From Planctomycetaceae bacterium (GTDB lineage: Bacteria > Planctomycetota > Planctomycetia > Pirellulales > Pirellulaceae), in NCBI GenBank assembly GCA_007695205.1, contig REEF01000537.1, forward strand, positions 1 to 25,097: a stretch of DNA of 25,097 nt, written 5' to 3'. A model generated the notes under the pieces. It saw nothing but the letters and a program-made list of their open reading frames with translations. It was not told where the DNA came from and did not search any database. The translations under genes and the position numbers were made by a program. Below, piece by piece: positions 6,158 through 13,417 of the stretch (positions are counted from its first letter, which is position 1; each line of letters starts with the position of its first letter).

Positions 6158-7750
6158 TTACTCCCATTCGATGGTAGCGGGTGGTTTGCTGCTGATGTCG
6201 TAGACCACGCGATTGACGCCCTTGACTTCGTTGATCACGCGTGTGGAGATCCGGGCCAGCAGACTCTCCGGCAGACGGCTCCAGTCGGCGGTCATGAAAT
6301 CGTCGGTATCCACGCAGCGGACGACCAGCGTGTTTTCGTAGGTGCGAGCGTCGCCCATCACGCCGACACTCTGGATCGGCAGCAGGACGGCGAAGGCCTG
6401 GGCCGTGTTGCGGTACAGGCCGGCCGCTTTGATCTCGTTGACCACGATCGCGTCGGCTTCGCGCAACACTTCTAAACGTTGTCGAGTCACCTCGCCCAAG
6501 CAACGTACGGCCAGTCCCGGCCCTGGGAACGGATGACGCCACACGATCTCGCCAGGCAACCCCAGTTCCAGACCCATGCGGCGAACCTCGTCCTTGAACA
6601 GATCACGCAACGGTTCGATCAGCTCGAAACCCAGCTCCTCGGGCAATCCGCCCACATTGTGATGCAATTTGATCGTCGCGGCTGGCCCGTCGGGTGCCGC
6701 TCCGCTTTCGATCACGTCCGGGTACAGGGTTCCCTGAGCCAGGAAGCGAGCGTCTTCGATCTTGGTAGCCTCCTCCTTGAAGCATTCGATGAAGGCATGC
6801 CCGATGCGGCGACGCTTTTCCTGTGGCTCGATCACTCCGGCCAACGCCGACAGGAATCGCGATTCGGCATCGACCACGTGCAGATCTGTCTGGAAGTGCT
6901 TTGAAAAGATGGCGATGATCGCCTGCTGCTCGGCCTTTCGTAACAGTCCATTATTCACCAGGATACAGGAAAGCTGCGGTCCGATGGCCTTGTATAACAA
7001 CGCGGCCGTCACGGCCGAATCGACGCCGCCTGATAATCCGCAGATCACTCGCCCCGATCCGATCTGATCGCGCATCCGGTCGATCGTCTCGCGAGCGAAA
7101 TCGCCCAGATTCCAGGTGCCCTCGCAACCGCAGACCATGGTCACGAAATTATGCAGCAGCATACCGCCCTGCGGCGTATGGGTGACCTCGGGGTGAAACT
7201 GCAACCCGTAAACGGGCAGCCTCTTGTGCCGCACCGCAGCGATCGGACAGGTCTCGGTGTGCGCCAACGAGATGAATTGATCCGAAACGCTGGTGACCTG
7301 ATCCCCATGACTCATCCAGACGTCCGTTTGGGCCGTGAAGCCTGCCAGCAGCTCTTCGGGCCGGTCGACATAACAACGGGCTCGTCCGTACTCGCGCGAC
7401 GGTACACTCTGGACCTGACCGCCGAGTAATTCACAGGCGAGCTGCATGCCATAGCAGATCCCCAACACGGGTATGCCCATTTGCAGGATTTCGGGGTGAC
7501 AACGTGGCGCGCCGGTCTCGTAAACGCTGCTTGGTCCCCCTGAGAGAATTATTCCTCGAGGACGATGAGCCATCACTCGCTCGGGGGTGATGTCGTGGCG
7601 TACGATTTCGCAATAGACGTTCTGTTCGCGCACTCGACGCGCGATCAATTGGGCGTACTGCGACCCAAAGTCCACAACCAGAACTCGTTCGTCAAATAAT
7701 CGAGCGTTATCGCCGCTACCTACGACGCCCTCGACCAACGCATCTCTCAT
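6158..7750 (-). CDS. guaA: GMP synthase (glutamine-hydrolysing)
   Basis: Converts XMP to GMP with ATP and glutamine in the cytoplasm, the last step of de novo guanine nucleotide synthesis. 530 residues from ATG 7748-7750, with GGGGAGGGGTGAGG just upstream. The frame is open for 46 more codons, but that stretch lacks family similarity. An N-terminal class I glutamine amidotransferase domain spans about residues 20-210, with Cys99 in GICYGMQL and the His186/Glu188 pair in QFHPEV. The ATP pyrophosphatase P-loop is SGGVDSAV at about 240. The C-terminal dimerisation/XMP domain has the family's HPFPGPGLAVR block and ends in TIEWE. Length is close to the usual ~515-525, with a short extra N-terminus. 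It is divergent from the radical SAM gene; no purine riboswitch was recognised. Confidence 0.97.
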   Translation of the reverse strand: MRDALVEGVVGSGDNARLFDERVLVVDFGSQYAQLIARRVREQNVYCEIVRHDITPERVMAHRPRGIILSGGPSSVYETGAPRCHPEILQMGIPVLGICYGMQLACELLGGQVQSVPSREYGRARCYVDRPEELLAGFTAQTDVWMSHGDQVTSVSDQFISLAHTETCPIAAVRHKRLPVYGLQFHPEVTHTPQGGMLLHNFVTMVCGCEGTWNLGDFARETIDRMRDQIGSGRVICGLSGGVDSAVTAALLYKAIGPQLSCILVNNGLLRKAEQQAIIAIFSKHFQTDLHVVDAESRFLSALAGVIEPQEKRRRIGHAFIECFKEEATKIEDARFLAQGTLYPDVIESGAAPDGPAATIKLHHNVGGLPEELGFELIEPLRDLFKDEVRRMGLELGLPGEIVWRHPFPGPGLAVRCLGEVTRQRLEVLREADAIVVNEIKAAGLYRNTAQAFAVLLPIQSVGVMGDARTYENTLVVRCVDTDDFMTADWSRLPESLLARISTRVINEVKGVNRVVYDISSKPPATIEWE

Positions 7751-7951
7751 CCTCACCCCTCCCCCTCGATTTTGGGAATTTCCGACCAACAGCCTTCGCC
7801 TCGTAGCATCAGGGCCCCGCCTGTCTACCTCGCAACATGGTACTTGACGGTTCCCGCAAAATCTAGGATTGTTGGGGTTGCTTTCCAAGGTCGTGGCAAA
7901 GAAGAAGGTGCTCCGCCTCGACTACCCCCCAATTCTCGCATATAAGCCATC

Positions 7952-9319
7952 ATGAATCGGATGATCACCGAATGGACGGACGTTATCGCGCCCATTACCG
8001 ACTGGATTCACCAATACGACCAGCACGCAGACCACCATCTTTCCCTATTGGAGGTAGCCGAGGCGGTTTTAGCCACCGGTTTGGCAGGTCACTCGGAAGG
8101 CCGCGAGTTGGCCGGGCGTATCGAACGCTGGCGTTATCGGCATTTGCAGGACGAGGGGGATCATTGGTCTTGGCAGACGGAGACACTGGTCAACCAGTTG
8201 GATCAACTGGCCAATCGTCTGGCAGGCCGCCCGGATCGGTTGCCGCGTTGCACAGGCCAGGCGATCCAGGACAGTCGCTTTGATACCGATACCATCCGCG
8301 AGGCGTTGGAACTGGTCGATCCGCGAGTTCCCCTTTCGGCATTGACCGATCGCGCCTCTGAATTGACTCGGTTGCATTTCGGTTGCTCGACGGACGACCG
8401 ATCTGCCGCGCCACGCTGGCGGATGGTCGTCTACGCACCGCTTTACGTTTCGAACCAGTGCATCAACTTTTGCACGTACTGTGGTTTCCGTTATCCGCTG
8501 GAGATAGCGCGGCGGCACCTGAATTGCGATCAGGCTTTGGACCAGGCTCGTTGGCTGTACGCCCGTGGTTTTCGGCATCTCTTGGTCGTCGGCGGCGACT
8601 TCCCGAGTCTGACCACCACGGACTATTACGCCGAAATCCTGCGGGCGATGGTCGCGGAGGGGATCGTTCCGGCCGTCGAGATCGCGCCTCAGTCCACAGA
8701 ATCCTATGCGGAGCTGGTCCGGGCGGGAGCTTGCGGTGTGACCCTGTACCAGGAGACGTACGATCCGGTCCGTTATCGCGAGTACCATCTGCGGGGTCCG
8801 AAAGCATCTTATCCTTGGCGGCTGGAGGCGTTGGACCGAGCGGCTGAGGCGGGCATGGCCAGGTTGGGGTTGGGCGTCTTGATCGGACTGGCCGACCCGT
8901 ACCATGACATCCCGATCATGATGCGGCACGCGGCGTATTTGATGGATCGGTTTCCGGACCGCACCTTCGCCTTCAGCCTGCCTCGCATCCACGCGGCGCC
9001 GGACGGGTTTCAGGTTCCGTTCCCGATCGACGACCAGCAGTTGATCCGCTGGTATTGCGCTTTGCGAATCGCCTTTCCACGCGCCCCCTTGGTGCTTTCT
9101 ACCCGCGAAGCGGCCGAGCTGCGCAATCGCTTGGCCCAATTGTGCATCACGCAGATGAGTGCCGGCAGTTCGACCGCGCCGGGCGGATACCGTGACGATG
9201 TGTCGGATACGGGCGAACAGTTCCCGGTCACCGACCAGCGCTCGGGGGCCGAAGTTGCTCGCTGGCTGGAGCAATCCGGGTTCCAAGTCCGCTGGTCATT
9301 GGACGAAAACGGTTCGTAG
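7952..9319 (+). CDS. ThiH-like radical SAM protein (tyrosine lyase family) with N-terminal extension
   Basis: 455 residues. The radical SAM cluster motif CxxxCxxC is Cys170, Cys174 and Cys177 (NQCINFCTYCGF). Residues about 110-430 follow ThiH/HydG: VVYAPLYVSNQC, GFRHLLVVGGD, VEIAPQSTESYAEL, VTLYQETYDP, GLGVLIGLADP, FAFSLPRI, LVLSTREAAELRN and MSAGSSTAPGGY. The family cleaves tyrosine, giving dehydroglycine for thiamine thiazole (ThiH) or CO/CN ligands (HydG). The C-terminal CxxC of HydG is missing, so ThiH-like is better supported. No thiG, thiS or hydrogenase gene is nearby. About 100 residues precede the normal start; that extension is charged and helical, and I do not recognise it. ATG 7961 is an alternative start. 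It converges with the following gene, five bases between stops. Confidence 0.85.
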   Translation: MNRMITEWTDVIAPITDWIHQYDQHADHHLSLLEVAEAVLATGLAGHSEGRELAGRIERWRYRHLQDEGDHWSWQTETLVNQLDQLANRLAGRPDRLPRCTGQAIQDSRFDTDTIREALELVDPRVPLSALTDRASELTRLHFGCSTDDRSAAPRWRMVVYAPLYVSNQCINFCTYCGFRYPLEIARRHLNCDQALDQARWLYARGFRHLLVVGGDFPSLTTTDYYAEILRAMVAEGIVPAVEIAPQSTESYAELVRAGACGVTLYQETYDPVRYREYHLRGPKASYPWRLEALDRAAEAGMARLGLGVLIGLADPYHDIPIMMRHAAYLMDRFPDRTFAFSLPRIHAAPDGFQVPFPIDDQQLIRWYCALRIAFPRAPLVLSTREAAELRNRLAQLCITQMSAGSSTAPGGYRDDVSDTGEQFPVTDQRSGAEVARWLEQSGFQVRWSLDENGS

Positions 9320-9324
9320 GCGGC

Positions 9325-10338
9325 TCAGAGTCCACGTGCGGCTTTGATGTCTTCAAAGTCGCGCAGATGGTAGTCGATGCCGACGTAATCCAGGATGCGA
9401 CACAGCCCGCGCAATGCGACGCCGAAGCCGTCCGGACCGCTGAAGCCGCCGAACTGCCCGCCGCCTTTGACATGCGGTTCCATGTCCAGGAACACACCGG
9501 GGATCCCCCGCTTCTTCAGTTTTCGTTCCAGGCGAGGGATCATGTCGCGGAAATCGCGCAGGATCGCTTCGTGGCCCGAGTGCCCCAGGTCGGCGGGCAC
9601 AAAGTGCTTGAGCGCCTCCTCGTCGACATGGTCTGTTTTCTTGGCCGGATGGGGGTGGCGGTAATCCTTGATGTGCATCCAGGCCAGACCCGGCTTCATC
9701 AGGGCGTAGTGCTCGAACGTTTCGTCCGCCGAATAGCCTTGCGTGACCACATTGGCCCCGTCAAAGATCAGCATCAGCGCCGGATGATTGACTTGACGAT
9801 GGATCTCGGCCAACAACTGACCCGTGTGCCCGACCAGATTCGCCTCCAGTTCCAAACCGAACGTCAGGTCGCTGCGATGGCAATGCTCGGCGATCTGTCC
9901 CAATTGATCGACCACCAGCGGCAGGTGCTCGCGAGCATCGGTACCGGCCGGATGGTAGAACGAGAAGCCGCGGATCAACTTGGTTTCGAAGGCGTGAGCC
10001 AGTTCGCAAGCCCTGGCGACGTCTTCCTTCAGGTACTTCGCAAAGGGGATGTAGGCATTCTTGGTCCCATCCTCGACGTCCAGCAACTTGACTTTGCCGA
10101 TCGGTGACCCGAGCGACGAGACATTCAGCCCATACTTGTCTTGCAGGTGTCGGATCTTGGTGATCTCGCTTTTGGTCAGCTTCATCACGTTTTTCACGCC
10201 ACTGCCAGCATCGATGAAGCGGATCGTGTAATACTGCAGCCCGAGCGCGGCGAAGACGCAGAACTGCTGTTCCGCAGTTTTTTCGTTAGCGCACTCGTCG
10301 GCAAAGCCGGACAGGATCACGGCGGGACGGTCGGACAT
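9325..10338 (-). CDS. Sugar phosphate isomerase/epimerase-like TIM barrel protein
   Basis: 337 residues from ATG 10336-10338, with AAAGGA at a normal distance. It fits the AP endonuclease 2 / xylose isomerase-like TIM barrel superfamily. Likely metal ligands sit at strand ends: Glu163 or Glu165 (LELEAN), Asp193 (IFDGANVV), His222 (AWMHIKDY) and Glu287 (VFLDMEPH). No signal peptide, so it is cytoplasmic. Planctomycetes carry many such genes, thought to act on sugars or inositol derivatives, but the substrate cannot be read here. It diverges from the DUF2314 gene across a repeat-bearing spacer and converges on the ThiH-like gene. A Gly-rich HVKGGGQFGGFSGPDGFG segment near residues 289-306 is unusual and may form a loop over the active site. 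Confidence 0.85.
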   Translation of the reverse strand: MSDRPAVILSGFADECANEKTAEQQFCVFAALGLQYYTIRFIDAGSGVKNVMKLTKSEITKIRHLQDKYGLNVSSLGSPIGKVKLLDVEDGTKNAYIPFAKYLKEDVARACELAHAFETKLIRGFSFYHPAGTDAREHLPLVVDQLGQIAEHCHRSDLTFGLELEANLVGHTGQLLAEIHRQVNHPALMLIFDGANVVTQGYSADETFEHYALMKPGLAWMHIKDYRHPHPAKKTDHVDEEALKHFVPADLGHSGHEAILRDFRDMIPRLERKLKKRGIPGVFLDMEPHVKGGGQFGGFSGPDGFGVALRGLCRILDYVGIDYHLRDFEDIKAARGL

Positions 10339-10511
10339 GTTCGAATTCCTTTGCTGTCAGGGTTCGCAGATCGAGTCGAATTCATTTCCCGGGGATGCAC
10401 GCGTGTTGCGCCAGGTCATGAACGGGGCGGAATCCATGCGCCACCCACGCCCATTGTCGGCGGCGGACCTTCTGGTTGCAAGGGGTGTGCACCCGGTTCC
10501 TGCGAGAGTGC

Positions 10512-10561
10512 ACCCCAACGCTGCCAAAAGCTCCCTCGTAGGACGGATTGGCAATCCGTCC
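10512..10561 (-). repeat. Composite palindromic repeat, copy B (inverted orientation)
   Basis: Perfect 9-base arms GGACGGATT (10541-10549) and AATCCGTCC (10553-10561) with a 3-base loop. On the minus strand this is followed by TAC, the 16-base spacer and GCAGCGTTGGGGT (10512-10524), the same layout and spacing as copy A. Confidence 0.88.
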
Positions 10562-10660
10562 ACCGCAGCGCGAAACGTCGATCGCAGCATTGCGGCGAGA
10601 CATCACGGAAGGTGAGATCTTGCCACCATCGGCTTTTTCGGTTTCGCATTGGCATTTCAC

Positions 10661-10705
10661 GGACGGATTCACAATCCGTCCTACTCTTTTACGCAACGAT
10701 GGGGT
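10661..10705 (+). repeat. Composite palindromic repeat, copy C
   Basis: Arms GGACGGATT (10661-10669) and AATCCGTCC (10673-10681), then TAC and, after an 11-base spacer, GCAACGATGGGGT (10693-10705). The spacer is shortened by five bases relative to copies A and B. It points toward copy B in inverted orientation, 100 bases away. Confidence 0.87.
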
Positions 10706-10814
10706 ACACTAACCAGGGTACGGGGAGATCGGCTCCGGCTGTCCGTGCGGGTACCGATCCGATCGATCTCCGCTGTCAGTCGGCCGGCGGTGGCAAGGGT
10801 GTCTTCTTGACGGA

Positions 10815-12107
10815 ATGGTCGTTTCTATGGAGCGCCGAACACTCAGTAGAAAAGCAGGATCGCGTGGGGCGGTGATCGTCCTGCTGTCGTCGTTGCTGCT
10901 TTTCTGCTCGCTTCTGCTGCGAGGCTTGGCGTTTCACCACGGTTATGTGAATCCTTGGATGCTGGTCGCGGCTGCAGGATGCGTTCTGGCGATGGGCCTG
11001 TGGGCGCGACGCTCATGGGCTCGCCCGCTGGGCCTGCTGCTGGTGACGATCACCATCTTGCTGCTGGCGGTCCAGGCGTGGCGCGACGGCCTGACGTGGT
11101 GGCAGCCCGTGCTGGTCATCATGCTGCTGGGCTGTTTCGCTTGGCTGCTGTACCATCGGATCGACGCAGCGGTGGACGGCGATCTGCCGCTGTTCTCTCT
11201 GGTCTTGCTGTTTCGCGAAGCCGTCTATCTGGAAACGGAAGCTTTAGCCCGGGTGGCATCGCGAGCCTGGGGGGCGGACGTCCAGGTCGCGTCGGACGAG
11301 GACGGTGACGAATCGCTGGGTGCCGAACAGACACGATCGCTGCTGATCGGGGAATCGCCCCTGTTCTTCTGCAATCACTGGCCCGGCTTGCTCCTGATCC
11401 ACAACGTCGATTTCCCCTACTTCGACGATTCCGATGGGGTGGCCGAAGCGGTTCGGGAAATCCGCGTGCGCCAGGCGATCGAGCAGCATCGGGCCTGGGT
11501 TGCGGTGGATGTGGTCCAGTGGTTTGGTTCGGACGATGACGAGGGCCAGCGGCATGCCTATCGCTTGATCGCTCGGCTGCTGGCGGAGCTGGCCGATGAA
11601 AACTGTTTGGCCGTGGTCGAACCGGTCGAAGGCCGAGTCTTCCTCTACGATCCCACGACCGAAGAAAAACTGCGCAGCGACGATCCCCTGGAAGCGCTCT
11701 GCGATTGGTACTACCCGCCGGTGCTGGCGATCGAAGCCGACGATCCCGAAATGCAGGCGGCCGTGAACGAAGCGCGGCGACGGTGGCCTCAGTTCGTGGC
11801 GGCGTTCGAAGACCGCCACGAACAGCATGGCGACAATGAACCGCCGTTCCTGGTCAAAGCACCGTTTACCGATGGCGAACATGTCGAATTCATGTGGGTT
11901 CGAGTCACCGGGATCGAAAACCAGATCGTTTACGGAATCCTGGAGAACATGCCCGCCAACGTCCGGTCGATCAGCGTGGGGCAACGAGTCCGCGTCCGGC
12001 TGGACAATCTGAACGATTGGATGTGCATCCTGGACGGAAAACCTGCCGGCGCTTTTACCCTGCCGGTGTTAGCCAAAAAACCCCGTACAGACCCGTCGTC
12101 GGATTAG
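10815..12107 (+). CDS. Membrane protein with C-terminal DUF2314 domain
   Basis: 430 residues from ATG 10815; ATG 10827 is an alternative and neither has a strong ribosome site. Four transmembrane helices lie at about residues 19-38, 46-64, 71-90 and 97-114. The middle (about 120-300) is an acidic soluble domain with SPLFFCNHWPGLLLIHNVDFPYFD, reminiscent of DUF4261-type proteins, though this is uncertain. Residues about 340-425 match DUF2314: EHVEFMWVRVTGIEN, GILENMPANV, VGQRVRVRLDNLNDWMCI. DUF2314 has no known activity; it often appears in proteins with toxin-immunity-like folds and in stand-alone housekeeping contexts. The GspF-type gene follows after 27 bases, so the two are probably co-transcribed. 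Topology puts both soluble domains in the cytoplasm if the N-terminus is inside. Confidence 0.75.
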   Translation: MVVSMERRTLSRKAGSRGAVIVLLSSLLLFCSLLLRGLAFHHGYVNPWMLVAAAGCVLAMGLWARRSWARPLGLLLVTITILLLAVQAWRDGLTWWQPVLVIMLLGCFAWLLYHRIDAAVDGDLPLFSLVLLFREAVYLETEALARVASRAWGADVQVASDEDGDESLGAEQTRSLLIGESPLFFCNHWPGLLLIHNVDFPYFDDSDGVAEAVREIRVRQAIEQHRAWVAVDVVQWFGSDDDEGQRHAYRLIARLLAELADENCLAVVEPVEGRVFLYDPTTEEKLRSDDPLEALCDWYYPPVLAIEADDPEMQAAVNEARRRWPQFVAAFEDRHEQHGDNEPPFLVKAPFTDGEHVEFMWVRVTGIENQIVYGILENMPANVRSISVGQRVRVRLDNLNDWMCILDGKPAGAFTLPVLAKKPRTDPSSD

Positions 12108-12134
12108 ACATCCTCAACAGGCCCGTGGCCAAGA

Positions 12135-13175
12135 GTGAAACGGATGACACGAATCGGATTACAACCATTGGCCAGGATGCTTCAGCGGGTTGGCGTCTCC
12201 CTCCAAGCCGGAGTCGATCTGCGTCAAGTCTGGGACAAAGAAGCCCAGCGCGGTACGCCCGCCTATCGACACCGCGCCACGATCGTTCGCGATCGGATCG
12301 CCGCTGGGGACAGCCTGGCCGAATCGCTCGCCGCCTGCAGCGATTACTTTCCGCCGCTGGTCCGCGACCTGGTCGATGTGGGTGAGAAAACCGGGCGACT
12401 GGACGAAGTCCTGATCGGACTGGCCCAACACTACGAACACCTGATGTTCCTGCGTCGAACGTTCCTGTTCGGAATCGCCTGGCCGGGGTTGCAGTTGGTC
12501 ATGGCGCTGGGCGTGATCGGGTTGCTGATCTTCGTGCTGGGCATGATCGGCGGCGGTGCGGGCGGCGAACCGGTGGATATCCTGGGGTTCGGACTGGTCG
12601 GCGGTCGCGGCCTGGTGATCTATGCGATGCTGGTCAGCCTGGTCTTCGCCTTCGGAGCCCTGGCTGGGGTGGCTTTGCTGCGAGGCTGGTTGGGAACGAC
12701 CCCATTGCAGATTGCCATGCAGGTACCCGTGATCGGGAATTACCTGCAGACCAGCGCGCTCAGCCGATTCGCCTGGACGTTGGCCCTGACCCTGGATTCC
12801 GGATTGGACGCGCGACACGCCATGAAGTTGTCGCTGCGAAGTACGCAGAACCCGTTCTACAAGGCGGCCATGAATCAGGTGGATACCGCCCTGTTGGAAG
12901 GCCGTGAGTTCCACGAATCGTTGCGCGCAACCGGCATGTTCCCGGATGAATTCTTGGATTCCCTGGAAGCTGCCGAGATCGCCGGCACGCCCGGCACGAC
13001 GATGAGCCACATGGCCGAGGACTATCGGAACCGGGCCGCCGCTGCGGCGGGCGGCCTGACCATGGCAGCGACCGTGGGTGTCTGGGTGACCGTCGGCGTT
13101 TTTCTTGTCCTGATGATCTTCCGGTTAGCCCTGTTCTATCTGGGAACCCTGAACGAAGCCCTCCAAGGCTTTTGA
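12135..13175 (+). CDS. GspF/PilC-type type II secretion inner membrane protein, lone copy
   Basis: 346 residues from GTG 12135; ATG 12144 is equally plausible and three codons shorter. It contains two T2SSF domains: residues about 10-115 (LARMLQRVGVSLQAGVDLRQVW, AESLAACSDYFPPLVRDLVDVGEKTGRL) and about 205-320 (SRFAWTLALTLDSGLDARHAM, FPDEFLDSLEAAEIAGTPGTTM). Hydrophobic helices lie at about 118-140, 155-185 and 310-335. In type II secretion and type IV pili this protein is the platform in the inner membrane on which the pilus or pseudopilus is assembled by an ATPase. No gspE, gspG or other secretion gene is in the window, so partners must be elsewhere. Isolated GspF-like genes occur in planctomycetes. 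The leading segment is about normal length, with no truncation. Confidence 0.88.
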   Translation: MKRMTRIGLQPLARMLQRVGVSLQAGVDLRQVWDKEAQRGTPAYRHRATIVRDRIAAGDSLAESLAACSDYFPPLVRDLVDVGEKTGRLDEVLIGLAQHYEHLMFLRRTFLFGIAWPGLQLVMALGVIGLLIFVLGMIGGGAGGEPVDILGFGLVGGRGLVIYAMLVSLVFAFGALAGVALLRGWLGTTPLQIAMQVPVIGNYLQTSALSRFAWTLALTLDSGLDARHAMKLSLRSTQNPFYKAAMNQVDTALLEGREFHESLRATGMFPDEFLDSLEAAEIAGTPGTTMSHMAEDYRNRAAAAAGGLTMAATVGVWVTVGVFLVLMIFRLALFYLGTLNEALQGF

Positions 13176-13223
13176 TGCGTCGTTTTCGACAGTCTTCTAA
13201 GCACACGGCCAGGTATTTCTTGG

Positions 13224-13332
13224 TGGAATCGACGGAAGGGGTCGGAAGTTGTTTTCGGGCAACCGCTTCCCCTAGGGTTAATTGTTGGCCGAAAACGACT
13301 GCCGAACCCGCTGACCTCGCTTCCGTCGACCA
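13224..13332 (+). promoter_or_regulatory. Nested inverted repeat in the alaS leader (candidate structured RNA)
   Basis: Outer stem 13224-13238 with 13320-13332 (13 pairs, two-base bulge 13227-13228). Middle stem 13239-13245 with 13302-13309 (7 pairs, one bulge). Inner stem 13251-13263 with 13284-13296 (12 of 13 pairs, one G/G mismatch). About 32 pairs in one coaxial structure ending 85 bases before the alaS ATG. No U-run follows, so a classic terminator is unlikely. It could be a leader regulating alaS or a MITE-like palindrome. Confidence 0.6.
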
Positions 13333-13350
13333 GTCGGCTGTACCGATGGG

Positions 13351-13362
13351 ATCGCCGGCGAT
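13351..13362. promoter_or_regulatory. 12-base perfect palindrome upstream of alaS (possible operator)
   Basis: ATCGCCGGCGAT is its own reverse complement and lies 56 bases before the alaS start. A protein-binding site is possible; a GC-rich genome makes chance palindromes of this type fairly common. Confidence 0.3.
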
Positions 13363-13417
13363 ATGATAGACGCTTGCGATATTCGACCGTTTCAGACCAG
13401 GATGCTCCGAACCAGCC

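Larger units (their letters stand above)
10339..10814. other. Divergent intergenic region with two inverted repeat copies
   Basis: 476 bases without a supportable gene. Several short open frames cross it, but their predicted peptides are products of the palindromic repeats. It must hold promoters for the isomerase-like gene and for the DUF2314 gene; none could be pinned down. Confidence 0.6.

Noticed and set aside
7751..7951. Purine riboswitch upstream of guaA
   Set aside because: No conserved purine-aptamer core was recognised in the minus-strand leader.
8069..9286. 405-codon minus-strand open frame opposite the ThiH-like gene
   Set aside because: Antisense to a gene with an intact radical SAM motif; Arg/Gln-rich composition is typical of shadow frames.
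10141..10875. Open frames through the repeat-bearing intergenic region
   Set aside because: They start inside the isomerase-like gene or are built from the palindromic repeats; peptides such as RTDWQSV arise from the repeat itself.
13176..13417. T-box leader for alaS
   Set aside because: No T-box consensus or terminator/antiterminator pair with a U-run was visible, although a large inverted repeat is present.
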